From NCBI GenBank assembly GCA_013398615.1, contig VZSR01003807.1:14414013-14478012 (forward strand): a stretch of DNA of 64,000 nt. Direction: 5' to 3'. The translations under genes were made by a program, and so were the position numbers. Position 1 is the first letter of the stretch; the number at the start of each line of letters is the position of its first letter. Origin of the DNA: Brachypodius melanocephalos. Its lineage: Eukaryota > Chordata > Aves > Passeriformes > Pycnonotidae. This document shows positions 36,740 to 48,709 of this stretch, in pieces. The notes beneath the pieces were generated by a model. It saw nothing but the letters and a program-made list of their open reading frames with translations. It searched no databases and was not told where the DNA came from.

Positions 36740-39090
36740 ATAAATACCAGCTTTTGCAAGGATTTAACTCCATCCATTTCCAAACACCAGTCTGAATGTT
36801 GCCTGGTGTAAGTCAGCAGTAGCTTATCACTGACTTCTGAATGATATCACATGGATATGAGCTTAGTTCTAAGTCAGTAACCACCACACAATTTGATCAG
36901 TCACCATTGTATATATGTTTGTGTTTTATTATATAGAATGTATTACTTCTGAATGCAGCCATTGTGATCTACGCTTGGTTCATAATTGCAGATCACTTTT
37001 CTCTATGCTTCACAGATGTGAATGTTTCAAAAATATAATGAATTCTTAATATAAAATCTAAGGTTTATTTTTTAAAATTAATATTAAACCAAATTTTTAA
37101 AATTTATCTTTCCCTTTATTACATATTTTTAGCATTTTTTGTAATAGCTATCATAAATGGTTGTTTCCCAGGTTTGAGAACTGCACAGGCCCCTTCCAAA
37201 AAATACTGTACTGCTCATTGGCTTTCTGTGTCAATTTTTAATGTCAAATCTTTATGGTTTCTACCTTGCTTTCACTTATTTTGTTGTTATTTTTTGATTT
37301 TTTTTTAACTTAAACAGTAGAGTTTTCACATTTTCTTGCAGTTTTACAATCTTGACATATTAACACAGGTCTTTGAGACTCTGGACCATATTCTGATTCA
37401 AAAGCCTTTTGTCACATACATAACTCCACAGGAAAATCCTTTCAGTGTAGAATATCTAGATATATTTGTGACCAGTTTCACATAGGTGATGGTTGCTCTT
37501 TATATGTCATTGCCTTTAAACCTCTTTGGGTATTTTTTCACTCATCACATGATCCATCTTGAACAGTTGTTCGAATTTGGCTGCAGTTGCATGAAAATGA
37601 GAAGAGAAAGGTCCTTACACTGAAACTGAAGGTGAAGAATGTAAAGAAATGTAAAGAGATCCACAGGGCTTTATGTCCAAAGGTGTTAAATGTTATAAAA
37701 CACCTTGAGGACAGCTGGTACCACACCAGCTTAGTAGCATTTACACTGTCTAGAGAAAACTACAAAGAAAAATATTTCAGAGTCAATTATAATTTACTCA
37801 GCTGTTGCTAAAGTCTAACTTAAAAAAAAAACAAACCTTCATAAATTATCTTGGCAATGATTGTCCCAACTTTTAATCTACCAAAGCATTTCCAAAAAAT
37901 CTCAGGGGCTGAGCAAACTCCAATGCCATTGGACACTACAGGCACTGCCTTTCTCTGGAACTGAAGATGTGCCCCATTGGAGTCTTCAGAGTCTTTGAGC
38001 AATCCAAAACCAGCTTAGTGAAAAGGAAGGTGGAAAGGTCTCTTTTTCAGGAGTAATGGATCAGAAGAGGGAAAAAAGCATTTTAAATTTTATTCTTTAT
38101 TCTTAGCATTGCTTCAGTCTCTTCGATAAGGTATGCAGTCTCAGTGGGAAAGGACAAAGTAAGGCACCCTTCCAGTATTGTCAAAGAACTGGACTCCCAT
38201 GAGAATGCAAGGAAAAACCCAAACTACTGTAGAGATTTGAAGTTCAGGATCTCTACAAGGGCATTTGTAGGATATAAGGATAAAAAAGAAATTCTGCACT
38301 GGGGCAATACAGGAGTACTGCTGTGTTTTCTTAGGCATACAAGAGTTTGTATATCAATGCTCAAAAAATGAGAACTGGATATTAATGATGGGCAGGAGAG
38401 AATGGAATATTTTTATAGTTTTATTTCCACTAAAAAAATGAAGGAGGAATGGATAGACAAAGTAATGCCCAAGAGTAATGGTGTCACTTTGGGGAACATG
38501 TGACATTACATAAGAGCATTCATGAAGCCAGAAGAAGGAAATGGATGAAAAATTGTGACAAAAGCAGGTAAGTCCCCAGATTCACCCTTAATTCCTGTCC
38601 CAGTTTTGATTCAGGTAACAATGCACTGAGCTGGAAACCAGAATGGTCAACAGACTCACAAACTCACCAAAAGCCTGTGTTCAGCTTAATAAATATATGG
38701 TGTTTTCACTTGAACACCTTTTCTCTTTTTAAAACTGTCTTAATTTATTGATATCAGGTGACCTTTTTTTGTTATTGTGATTTTTCTTGCTATGGGAAGT
38801 TCAGCAATTTTGAAAACCAGACCACAAGTTTTCAGTCTTTTTCCTTAACATCGATGAGTCTTTTTAGGATAGCAAATAATTCTTTTAACATACACACCCA
38901 TGTGTATAAATGTTTGCAATATCAGTGTCTAAATATGAAAACAAAGGATGCATATCAATTTCCTATCTACTGACTTCTAGTGCCTTTCAGAATTCCTGAG
39001 ATACCATGGCTGGCCTGCGGCTCCATAAAAGCCAAATTTGCTTGTGGTTGTATCTGGCAGCTCTGTGCTGATATTTTGAGTATCCAAAGA
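36740..39090. other. Unique AT-rich DNA, no supported gene
   Basis: A minus-strand 60-codon ORF at 37820-38002 has protein-like composition and ends near a weak donor (GAAG then GTTTGT). Its acceptor is unclear. A short hairpin with 9-bp arms lies at 38228-38257. Nothing else was recognised. Confidence 0.45.
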
Positions 39091-39093
39091 TGC

Positions 39094-39175
39094 TGCATTG
39101 GTTTTGGCTGGGATAGAGTTAAATTCTCTTCATAGTAGCTAGCATGCTACTATGTTTTGAATTTATTTTTTTTTT
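39094..39175 (+). mobile_element. 5' fragment of the same LTR family, sense orientation
   Basis: The segment containing GGTTTTGGCTGGGATAGAGTT and then CTTCATAGTAGCTAGCATG matches the 5' end of the LTR whose antisense copy lies at 19622-20196. After about 80 bases the similarity fades into T-rich sequence, so only the U3 start remains, or the rest has diverged beyond recognition by eye. Confidence 0.75.
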
Positions 39176-39275
39176 GCAAGAGTCTGATTTGTTTCCATGA
39201 GTTAATAACTGTTTTGTTATTATTCACCACTTATAAATTCTAATTTTAGTTGAGCACAGTAATCTGTGGAATATC

Positions 39276-39365
39276 TAAAACATGGTTTTATTTTGTTTTG
39301 TTATACTAACGAACAAGAATAACAAAACAAAACATAGCTTAAAGTAGTTTTAGAAATAAACTACT
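39276..39365. repeat. Cluster of three short inverted repeats
   Basis: Three palindromic units lie in a row: TAAAAC-ATG-GTTTTA at 39276-39290; perfect 14-bp arms at 39291-39304 and 39319-39332; and 8-bp arms at 39343-39350 and 39358-39365. They lie just downstream of the LTR fragment. No terminal-repeat transposon was recognised around them. Confidence 0.75.
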
Positions 39366-42110
39366 CAGAGAAAGATACTTCTATCTTCATTTAAATTTTT
39401 AAAGCTTCATTAAAGGTACCAAGTTTCAATTTTTCACAGTGACTTCCATCCTATCAGGAGTTAGATTAGCATTGCTTCATATCCTTTCAGATTACCCTTA
39501 ACATAGCAGTTGCAGCTTTTGTGCCCTTATAGTTCATAGCAGTTCGTGCCTAATGATTTTTTACTTCCTCAGGCTTCAAATTTTCACATGCTGATAAATA
39601 ATGCACTTCTTTTAATTTCATTTTTTGGGTGCTGTAGTTGATAATTGCCATCTTTCTTACAAAACTGGTTTTCTCTCCATTCTCCCAACTGCCATTGCAG
39701 AGACAAGTGAGATGCTGTCAGGCTGTAGAGAATAAAAGGAGGATGCACACCCTTTTAGACAGAGTGGAAATTTCTAAACAGAAGCTATTCAAAGAACAGT
39801 TTGTAATGAGCTTCCTGAAGCTGGACTTTCCTCACCTTTGGCTGCATGAATTTGCTCTGGACATTGTTTGTTTCTCAGTGTAGGGATGTGTCCTACTGTC
39901 AGATCCTAAGCAAGTGAGGTCCTCTGTAAGCGAGCTCAAATTAAGCCAAAATACCAGATAAATTTGAACTTCAAGAATAAGAGAAAGATGGTCTCTAAAG
40001 CCTTTGCATTTATCTAAAGCCTCTGATACAGCATGAAAGCCATACCCATTTCCTGAGCAAAAAAATAACCCCTTCCTGTAAAGAACAGAACTAGAACTGT
40101 AGCCAGTTGATTCGATTCTAAGCTTGCCCTCAAGGGCTTGTAAACATTTATGGATGATGGATGTCTTAATGAAAGTGTTTGATAACTCCATGTTTCAGAG
40201 AAATTTTGCATCAAATAATTTTACAACCAAAGTATATTGAGAGTACACAATAAATCATAATAGCAGCACAAAATAGGGTAAAGTTGAGCCATACAAAAGA
40301 TGCATCCTATACTCTGATTGTGACAAGTGAGGAAGAGTGCTGATATTTGCCTTGTTCTCTCCACTCTCTCTGTATGAGCAGAAAAAATATTTGTCACTGA
40401 AGCTGCACTGCCTCTCTAATAGTCTTACAGTTTGGTTTTCTGAAGATAAAGGGAGGTAATAAAGAAAGACTAGATATGTTAACTGCTCTGCACAAACCAC
40501 CATTGCTCTTCCTTCATTTTGTTTTCATATCAAGATTACAATGACTCATGATTTCAGCTTGACCCTAGTATCACTTGACATCTCCTTGTCTTTCATATAG
40601 TACTTTACATGAAGTATAGAGAGCTATGTCCTAAAAGGGGGCGTGCTGCCTTTGTTCAATATGCTGAATTTTTCAAACAGGGAAGACTAAAGAGTTTTTT
40701 CCACCCACCTGGTTGCGCACTGAGAAATAGAACTTGAAAGAAGCTTAAACAACCCTCCATTACCGTGAGTCAGTGAGCAAAAAGTTTCTTGGTGTCACTC
40801 TGTACAAAGTATATATCTTTCTGAAATGAAAAGTATCACTGCTGACTTTTGAATGACTTTCAAAAAATACTGTTCTGTATCTGTCAAGCATTTGTCAAAA
40901 AACAGAATTAAAAGAGAAGACTGTATTTGTAGGTCAGAAGTTCAGCTCCTGCCTCTGCAGGAGGTGACAAAGCCCCAGGTCCAAATGAATTTTTGTACAT
41001 GACACTGAGTTTAGACAGAATCTTAACACTAAATTTGAATTTTCAGTGCTCAAATCTCTCATCCATCTGATATCTCTACTCTGTAATGTCAGTGTTAAAG
41101 TTCCCAGGCACCTTAAGATCTGCACTGTTTGTGTCTGAAGTGCAGACATCTCTTGGCCCCCCCAAGAACCGTGGTGCTCTTCACAGTATTTCCAAAGGAT
41201 TCATGTAGAAGACAGCACTCCTGGGGAACATCTAATGAGTCAACCACAATATACAGCAGCATCTTTCTTCTGGTGCAGCACTTCATGGACTGATGGAAGG
41301 TCCATAGGGCAGACTGGCTTTCAGCCTCATTTACACCTTCAAGGTTACTCTCATTGCCAAGGAGATGACTTAATGATGCATTTATTTAATTATTTGTGGG
41401 GTGGGAAATTCTTCTGTCCAAATATTTCTTCAAATACCCAGCATCAGACCATCGCAAAATAAAATATTGGACCACTGGACTCCCAAAGAGTTTCAAATGA
41501 CCCAGGTTTGAGGTGAATTTGCTCTAATTTGGAGTAAACTATAGACCAGTCCTTGTGGAATTTTCATGGAAGATAGGCTTCAGTCAAGCTGCAAGGGTAG
41601 CAAGGGCCAAGTGAACCCCAAACTCCCTTGTGTTTGAAAACAGAAGGATTGTCCTTCTCCTTCGAGGTGTACTGAATTTGGGCTCTTGGAATAGGGTGGG
41701 GTTTTTCTGAATGGAAGGGTTATGGGTATAAGTGGTCTGAAAAGTGGGTGTAAACCTAAGGGTAGGACTGACACCCATCCCTTCTCCCCAAGGTAGCTGC
41801 TGGTTGATTTATCGTCTCTCCAGAGGCTTTCTGGATTCCCTGCAGGATTTTTGTCCCTGGCTTTGGCAGGGAGAGTGCAATGAAGCAGGACATTCCATGT
41901 CACTGAGGGAGCCCAGGGCTCCTCCTGTCACACCTGGCAGCATCTGGTGGGGAGGCAGCACTTTCACCCTGTTGCTGATGTAGGGCAGAAAGCTGTCCAG
42001 CATCACACCCCCAGTGACAGGGAGGACACTTGTGGCTTCTGCAATGCGAAGTACCAAGATTTGGTTTTCAGAGGCATAAGCACAGACATCTGGCATCTGT
42101 CCACTCACAA

Positions 42111-42111
<1 letters not shown>

Positions 42112-42163
<52 letters not shown>
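42112..42163 (+). repeat. Pure poly(A) run, 52 bases
   Basis: Fifty-two uninterrupted adenines follow a GC-richer stretch. No AATAAA lies just upstream and no duplication flanks it. It creates spurious poly-lysine and poly-phenylalanine ORFs. Confidence 0.97.
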
Positions 42164-42164
<1 letters not shown>

Positions 42165-43746
42165 CAGGGCTCTGAGAAAGAGGGGCCTGAGGACAAAACA
42201 TGCTGGATGATTGAACATTTCTGACAGTCTGACATTTTATTTCATCTATGACTGTTTCTATGAAAAACTGTATGAAACTCGTGGTGACATTGGTTTCAAA
42301 AGGATTATCAACGTGATTATACTGACTAGAGAATTAATTAATCACTGACATTTGTCAAAAAAGTCATTGAAATTCTATTACTTCATTATTAGCATAATGA
42401 AGAGATTGTGTTTGCCCTCTCTGGCAATCAATCAAGCATCTGGGATGCACTCCAGTGTCAAGAAACTAAATGTAAAACCAGAAAGTATTTGATTTTGAAA
42501 AGGGGTTATTTTGCTTGTTTGATGGATGCCACACACTATTTCTCAACAGTTAAGTATTTATTTTTGTCTTTCAAATGATAACTGGTAAAAGACAGAGATC
42601 ACAGATGGCAAACTGAAATGGTTTACCTATATTAAGGGAGTCATTTCGGCTAGAGATATATAGGGTAAAACCAGTAATTTCCTCCATTACTTTCTATCAG
42701 TAGGTCTCAGGGTGTTTTATTACAGAGATCAGGGTCCTCCCTGTTTATCAGTGGTAAAAGTGACAAGATAAGTGAAATGATGTGCCCTTAGATAAATAGC
42801 AAAACCAAGACCTGGAATCAGAGCTCCTGAGTTCACTGCTCTGTCATCCAAGTAAATTGAGTTAATGCCATTTTCAAAATAAAGGGATGAATTTGTCCCT
42901 CACTCATTACTGAAGCAAAAAAAGTATTTATCACAGCATACAGCAACAGCAGCATAGAAACCAGTATCTCATAAACGTGCTGCTTGGCTGCCAGCTAAGC
43001 TAAATACCTTCAGTCGGAAGCAAGGCAGGATCATCAGGGTAATTTGTTCTCTTGTTGTCTGGCTGCAGACACAATTACCATCTGCTGCTAACGCTCTGCT
43101 TGAATCACCATGCCACGTGTACTTAAGGCATAGCCAGGCAGCAAATCCTACAACTCCAGGTCTGGAGTTGCTTCATCTGCTGAATAGCAAAGGCCCAAAT
43201 GAGCCTGTTCAACAGCATTCCCTGAACATTCAATTGAAACTCTTTTCCAAATGTCAAGATTTCAGCAGGACCTTATAATTTTTCATACAGTAGTAAGATA
43301 TATTTTTCTGGTCCCTCAAACACATGGAAAATCAGTGAAAATTTGAACAAAAAATAGCAGCTGGAGCTTCTTTACAGGGAGTCTCTGCCTAAGTGTGACC
43401 ACTCATATCACTTACAGGGCTGGTGGCTCTTTTCTCAATCTGTGCTGGCTGTGATGGAAGCAAAGATTTATAGTTCATATATCTTTTTGCTTCAAATGTT
43501 ATACTGAGGTGTAACTCAGGTGGTGGACAGAATGATTAAACTCATCTCACCAATAAAGGAGGACAAAACAGATTAAATTTTAGACATGGCTCAATATTGG
43601 CTTAAAATCAGATAATTTATGACCTAACATGACTAAAAATGACAAACTCTCAGATTCCTTTTAGGGAGTAACAGTGACCATCTTCTAGTACCGACAGGGC
43701 CCACAGGGTTCACACTTAAATTTTGAGATATTTATCCATATTTATG

Positions 43747-43798
43747 TAGATAGATGATAGATGATAGATGATAGACGATAGACGATAGATGATAGATG
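43747..43798 (+). repeat. Seven-base tandem repeat, GATAGAT type
   Basis: About seven copies of a 7-base unit (ATAGATG, with some ATAGACG variants), flanked by GATA units on one side and GT-rich sequence on the other. The phase is kept across copies, and the C variants sit next to each other. Confidence 0.92.
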
Positions 43799-44289
43799 TG
43801 TGTATGTGTGTTTGTATACACTCTGTGTTAGAAAGAGAAAGTATGGTTACATCATTAAGAGAAATTTTGGGGTTTTTTTATTTGTAAATATATAGATAAA
43901 GATATGGAGATATGTAGAGATTCGTTTTCTGGTAACCTGCTCTCTTGATGAGACACAGAGCAGAGCTAGCTTGGGGCAGCTCTGAACTACCACAGAGATA
44001 GAGAGTCTTCTCCTAAGACTTTTGCAAAGATTTCTGGGGCTTTTTGAATGTAGCAAAAATACCCATGGCCTTCTGGATTACTTTGAACAAATTTCTTTTC
44101 CTTTTGGGTCTGTTTACCTATTTTAAAGTAGGGGAGATAATAGTGCCTCTGTTTGCAAAGCCTGTGTGTGTACATCCACTAAGGTGGAAGGTGTTTTTAT
44201 CCCCGGGATAAGCACCTTGCTGAGCCATAGCCTTACCAGCTCTGGGTAACACAGCAGTGGCTGTCTCACACTGGCAGGAACCTACCACA

Positions 44290-44720
44290 CTGTGCTAACA
44301 GTACTGAACAAAAGCCTGCAGGGACAGGTTATGGCAATGGCATGGCTGAGCAGGAAACACTGAAACAAATCCTCTAGGATGGCCACATGAGCGTTCAGGC
44401 AGAAACAGAAGCCAGAGGGCAATCCTGGGGATTTCCAGGCCCATTTCAGCAGTTCCTGGTAGTAGAGATCTCCAGGCAGCTTGGAGGGGTGTCAGGGCTG
44501 GTTCTCTCTGAGGAGGGGCTGCAGCTGCTGCAGCACCCATAGCTGAGCACAGCCCTGGAGCAGGGCTTGGCCAGCTGGACCAGCAGTGTGGCAGCAGGTA
44601 CAGCAGCCACTGTGGCTCGTCCCAGAGCAGGACTTGCAGCTCAGGGGAGACTGGCAAATCATGGCTGTCAGCAGGATGTTTGCTACTGCAGAGTGATGTG
44701 CTGGATACTTACCAGTCCTC
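44290..44720. other. GC-richer block, unassigned
   Basis: GC-rich sequence with a CAG/CTG-rich centre. A 120-codon minus-strand ORF spans 44295-44657, but its leucine- and proline-rich, alanine-run composition looks like translated GC-rich non-coding DNA. An ERV LTR origin is possible but not shown. Confidence 0.3.
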
Positions 44721-45839
44721 ATTTACTTGTGTAGCCTCCCTGCTGACTGTCACTCGTGCTCCTTCTGCCTCTTGGCATGACATCTGATGCAGGTTGTCCC
44801 TTCTTATGGTCTTTTTGTCCTTCTCCTATTCACACAGGCAGGGCTTGACCCTTGACTGAGTTCTGCAGGTTGCTTTAGTATGCTTTTCACTTCTGCAATT
44901 TCATGACAAACCTGGGTCCCTGTAGCCTGGTGGTGAAGGGGATTTTTAGTACATTTTACCATTGCACAGTTCCATCAGCAAACAGAGTTCTGCACCACAG
45001 AAACGAATGTGGGGAAAGGATGAGGTGAAGACCTAGTACAAGTTATTTATAGTGTTAGACTAAATATTATTTAAGCATTCCACATTTTCTTAAGCCTTTC
45101 CTTTGAATTTTAACTTTGCATTTCAATGTCAAGCCACGAAAATATTAACTTTGTAATGTATTCAAAAGCTAACAAGTAAATAAGCTTTGAAGTAATGAAG
45201 GCAGGAAAAAATAGCCTTACTGTATTTCCAGCTTCTCGGGGAAAATTGATCACTTCCTATTCAAAACTCCAAGTTTTATAGCTTTTAATTTTTAAAAAAT
45301 AAAATACCACATCTTTAAAAAATATATTCCAAAATGTATTCCAAAACAGAGTGATCATAACAGTGATGAAAGTGAAGGGGGAATGTTGCATAATACAGCC
45401 CAAAGTTAACTACCCACTTATTAGAAGCTGGGCAAATTTTCTTGTGGGTCGCTGTAGTTGCACTGTGGTTCTTGTTATGAGTGCAATCCAACATCCTTAT
45501 TTAACCCCATCTTCCCACACTGCCAAATGATCTGCTGTGGTAGTAGCTGTGCTATGGATAAGTGAAGACCAATGCTATTTTTGCAGGAGATTTTATCTGT
45601 GTCTGCAGACACCCAAAGTCTCTCCTTGTGAGCCTCTTCCCCTATTCCTGCAAATGGTCATCAAAAATTATACTTCATACGCTTCTTAAAAAAAAAAAAC
45701 GTGTTTATGTACTATCTTTATTTGGTTTCAGTGTTATTGGTACTGGACTTCCTACTGCAGGATATCTATTTCATAAAATTCTTGGAAAGATACTGCTGCC
45801 ATCAGCAATGGGTACAAGATGTGGTTTCCTGGGTGAGAC

Positions 45840-46112
45840 TCAGCTTGCTGATGGATCCCCAACACCAGTCTTCAGTTCCTGTTTGGCTTGGGAGTCTGGC
45901 TGTTCCACACATAACTCCCCAGGGTCTCCTGTGAAACCCAGGCATTCCCCCACCACCCTGGCTACAATATCTGCTGGCTCCTCACATTTCTGCCTGCTAT
46001 GTCTGGCAACTTCTACCATTATTTTTGATAGTTTAATGTCCTGCTTTCTCAGCTCAGCCCCTGGCAGGAGTCCACAGGCCCCACACTCCACCTCTGGCGG
46101 TGCATTATCCAT
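45840..46112 (-). pseudogene. Coding-like fragment, possibly retroelement, unrecognised
   Basis: The minus strand is open for 90 codons with a plausible protein composition, including CGACGLLPGAELRKQDIKLS. The opposite strand is also open for 185 codons, but its serine/proline-rich reading looks like the shadow. Upstream on the minus strand another frame is also coding-like, suggesting a frameshift. It may be a relic of a retroelement ORF. No motif was found that fixes a family. Confidence 0.27.
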
Positions 46113-47410
46113 GCCATGAGAGTGTGAGCAGCCTGCCTTGCCAGCTGCTGTGCATTCCCATGCTCACCAGTCACCTGAGGGACACAGGCTCTGGTCAGCT
46201 CATCAGTCAAAGTTGTTTTCTGCAGGCAACCCTTTCAAACTTGTCATTGAAAAATTTGGCTCCCATACCCAAATTCACAGAGATGTAGAAGTAGAATGGA
46301 GATCTGAGTTTCACTAACTGATTCTTTTGGCTATTCACTTCTTATTTTGATTTTCTGCTTAACCCAGTATTTATTCTTCTTTATTCAGAAATAATGAAAT
46401 GCTGTTGTCTTATGTTCTATATCATCAGTCTTGAGATAATTACAGGTTATCCAGCTACTGGCACTGGAACACCTCCAGTGAGATATTTCTGAAGATTGGT
46501 TAGGGTTACCCTAAAACTTGGAGGCATTTTCCTTCTCTACTCCCAGCAAGATGTCCAAACATTTAGATTTAAAAGATTTCATTTAAAAAAAAATTCTTTA
46601 TTTCTGTACTTGTTATTCCCTCTTTGATAATTTTCCCTGTTTCTGCATTTTTCCACATCTCATTAAACTGTTCCTAAGCCTTTATTTTGCTTCACGAGCA
46701 ATCACAAAGTCACAAATTCTCAAAGCTACTACTCAGAAAACTATGCTCTTTAGCTTCCTCCAGCTCTTCTTTTTCTTTATGGCTTGTGAGTTTATGCACA
46801 CCTTTATAGAGTTTAAAAAATCAACTTAGACCCCATTCCAGGCTCCAAAACTTGAGGCAAACATAGCTAATTTTGTATCAATGCAGCCATTTTATTTTCT
46901 CTTAAAATATGAGCTTCTTTCTGGAAAACAAAATTAAGCACCAACCTTGTGAAATAAAGATTTGCCAAAAATGAATATTTATTTGATATATATGATTTTT
47001 TCTTTTTTCTATATACTCTGAAGGATCACTGTATACCTCCACATTAGTCTTTACTAAATGATACATTGGTTTTCAAATCTAATTCTTTGATGTATCAGTG
47101 ATATTTAAGCTTTGTTCATAGAAATGATATTCTAAGTCTATAATTCAGAAAATTATTTGCTATTCTAAAGATAAATAGGGACCATCTCTAAATTCTTATC
47201 TTATTTATCTCTAATTTTTGCTATGTATAAATTTTCTCCCATTGCTAGATAAAGACAAGGCCCTTTGACTTTTCTATATTGAGAAGAAAAAGACAAAGCT
47301 GCTTTTTAGGCCAAGAATACATTTGGTATTTCCCTAATTTTCTTACATCAGGAAGTTAAGTGCTCAGCTTTTTCCAGGGTATGTATTTTTCCCCCAAGAA
47401 ATGCTTAAAA

Positions 47411-48517
47411 ATCACAAAATTACAGAATCATTTAGGGTAAAAATACCTCTAAAGTCATTGAGTCCCACTGTTGACCCAGCATTCTGAGTCCATGTCCATA
47501 AGTGTCACTTCTACACACCTTTTAAATACCTTCAGGAATGGGGACTCCACCACTTCTCTGGGCAGCCTGCTCCAGTGCTTGACAGCCCTCTCCATGGAGA
47601 AGCTTCTCCTAATATTCAATCTAAACCTCCTCTGCTACAACTTGAGGCCACTTTCTCTTGTCCTATTGCTTTTTAGTAGCAAGAAGAGAACAATTCCAGC
47701 CTGGCTATACCCTCCTTTCAGGCAGTTGTTGAAAACGATAAGGAGTCACCGAGCCTCCTTTTCTCCAGACTAAACAAACCCAGCTCCCTCAGCTGCTCCT
47801 CATCAGACTTGTGCTCCAGATCCTTCACCAGCTCTGTTCTCTGGAATGCCTTCTCTGGACATGCTCCAGCCCCTCAATGTCTTTCTGGAACGAGTGGCCC
47901 AGAACTGGACACAGGATTCAAAGTCCAGAATAAAGACACAGTGCTGAGCACAGGGGAATGGTCACTGCTCTGGTCCTGCTGGCCACACTATTTCTGCTAA
48001 AAGGCAGGATGCCACTGACCTTCTTGGCCACACTGATGGCTTTTCTTCCACCACTCAGTTTTTCAGATTCTCTGCCACAAGCCTGGAGCACTTCCTGTTG
48101 TTCTTATGACCCAAAAGGACACTTTTTCTTGTTGAACCCCATAAAATTTGCTTCAGCCCATTGATCCAGCATGTCCAAATCCCTTTGAGAGCCTCTCCAG
48201 CAGATGAACGTTCCCACCCAGCTTTGTGTCATCAGCGAACTGCACTCAATCTCCTCATTCATAAAGATGTGCTAAAGATCACAAAGATCCCCTCATTGAT
48301 AAATCTGTTGAACAGGACGGGCCAAAACACTGAGCCCTGGGGAACACTACCTATGATTGGACACCAGCTGGATGTAACTCCATTCACCAACACTCCCTGG
48401 GCCCAGCCATCCAGCCAATTTTTTACTGAGCAAACAGTACACCTGTCCAAGCCATGAGCAGCCAGTAGAATGCTGTGAGAGACAGTGAAAAAGGCTTTTC
48501 TAAAGTCTAGGTACCGA
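47411..48517 (-). mobile_element. CR1 LINE, 5'-truncated, antisense
   Basis: The plus strand opens with the decayed CR1 3' tail and runs through 3'UTR text such as CTCTGGGCAGCCTGCTCCAG. The minus strand encodes reverse-transcriptase core pieces: YLDFRKAF, AHGLDRCTV..VKNWLDG, and PQGSVFWPVLFN. The catalytic FADD box is encoded at about 48228-48239. Frames are broken between these pieces, so the copy is inactive. The 5' end is lost just upstream of the YLDF motif. Confidence 0.93.
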
Positions 48518-48657
48518 AAAATGCTGAAGAAGTTCATGTCTGTGGAAGCCAGAGAACCAAAGTGATGTTTATGACCTACATACAGTAGTTGTTGGGAAGT
48601 CTTTATTACATATATTTCATCTTTTCAGGTATTTTGGGATAGATCACAACAAAATCT

Positions 48658-48706
48658 GATTTCCATCTACCAGGACAAAAGATTTCCATCTACCACAGGA
48701 CAAAAA
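48658..48706 (+). repeat. Short tandem duplication, about 23-26 bases
   Basis: GATTTCCATCTACCAGGACA is followed at once by a near copy with three extra bases (GATTTCCATCTACCACAGGA). This is a simple local duplication. Confidence 0.85.
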
Positions 48707-48709
48707 GAT

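Noticed and set aside
41947..42224. Plus-strand ORFs ending in lysine runs
   Set aside because: Driven by the 52-base poly(A) run.
43747..43798. Possible CRISPR-like array
   Set aside because: The 7-base unit has no spacers; it is a simple tandem repeat.
44295..44657. 120-codon minus-strand ORF
   Set aside because: Leucine-, proline- and alanine-biased reading typical of GC-rich non-coding DNA; no motif.
47471..48457. Several plus-strand ORFs of 62-100 codons
   Set aside because: All lie antisense to the CR1 copy at 47411-48517.
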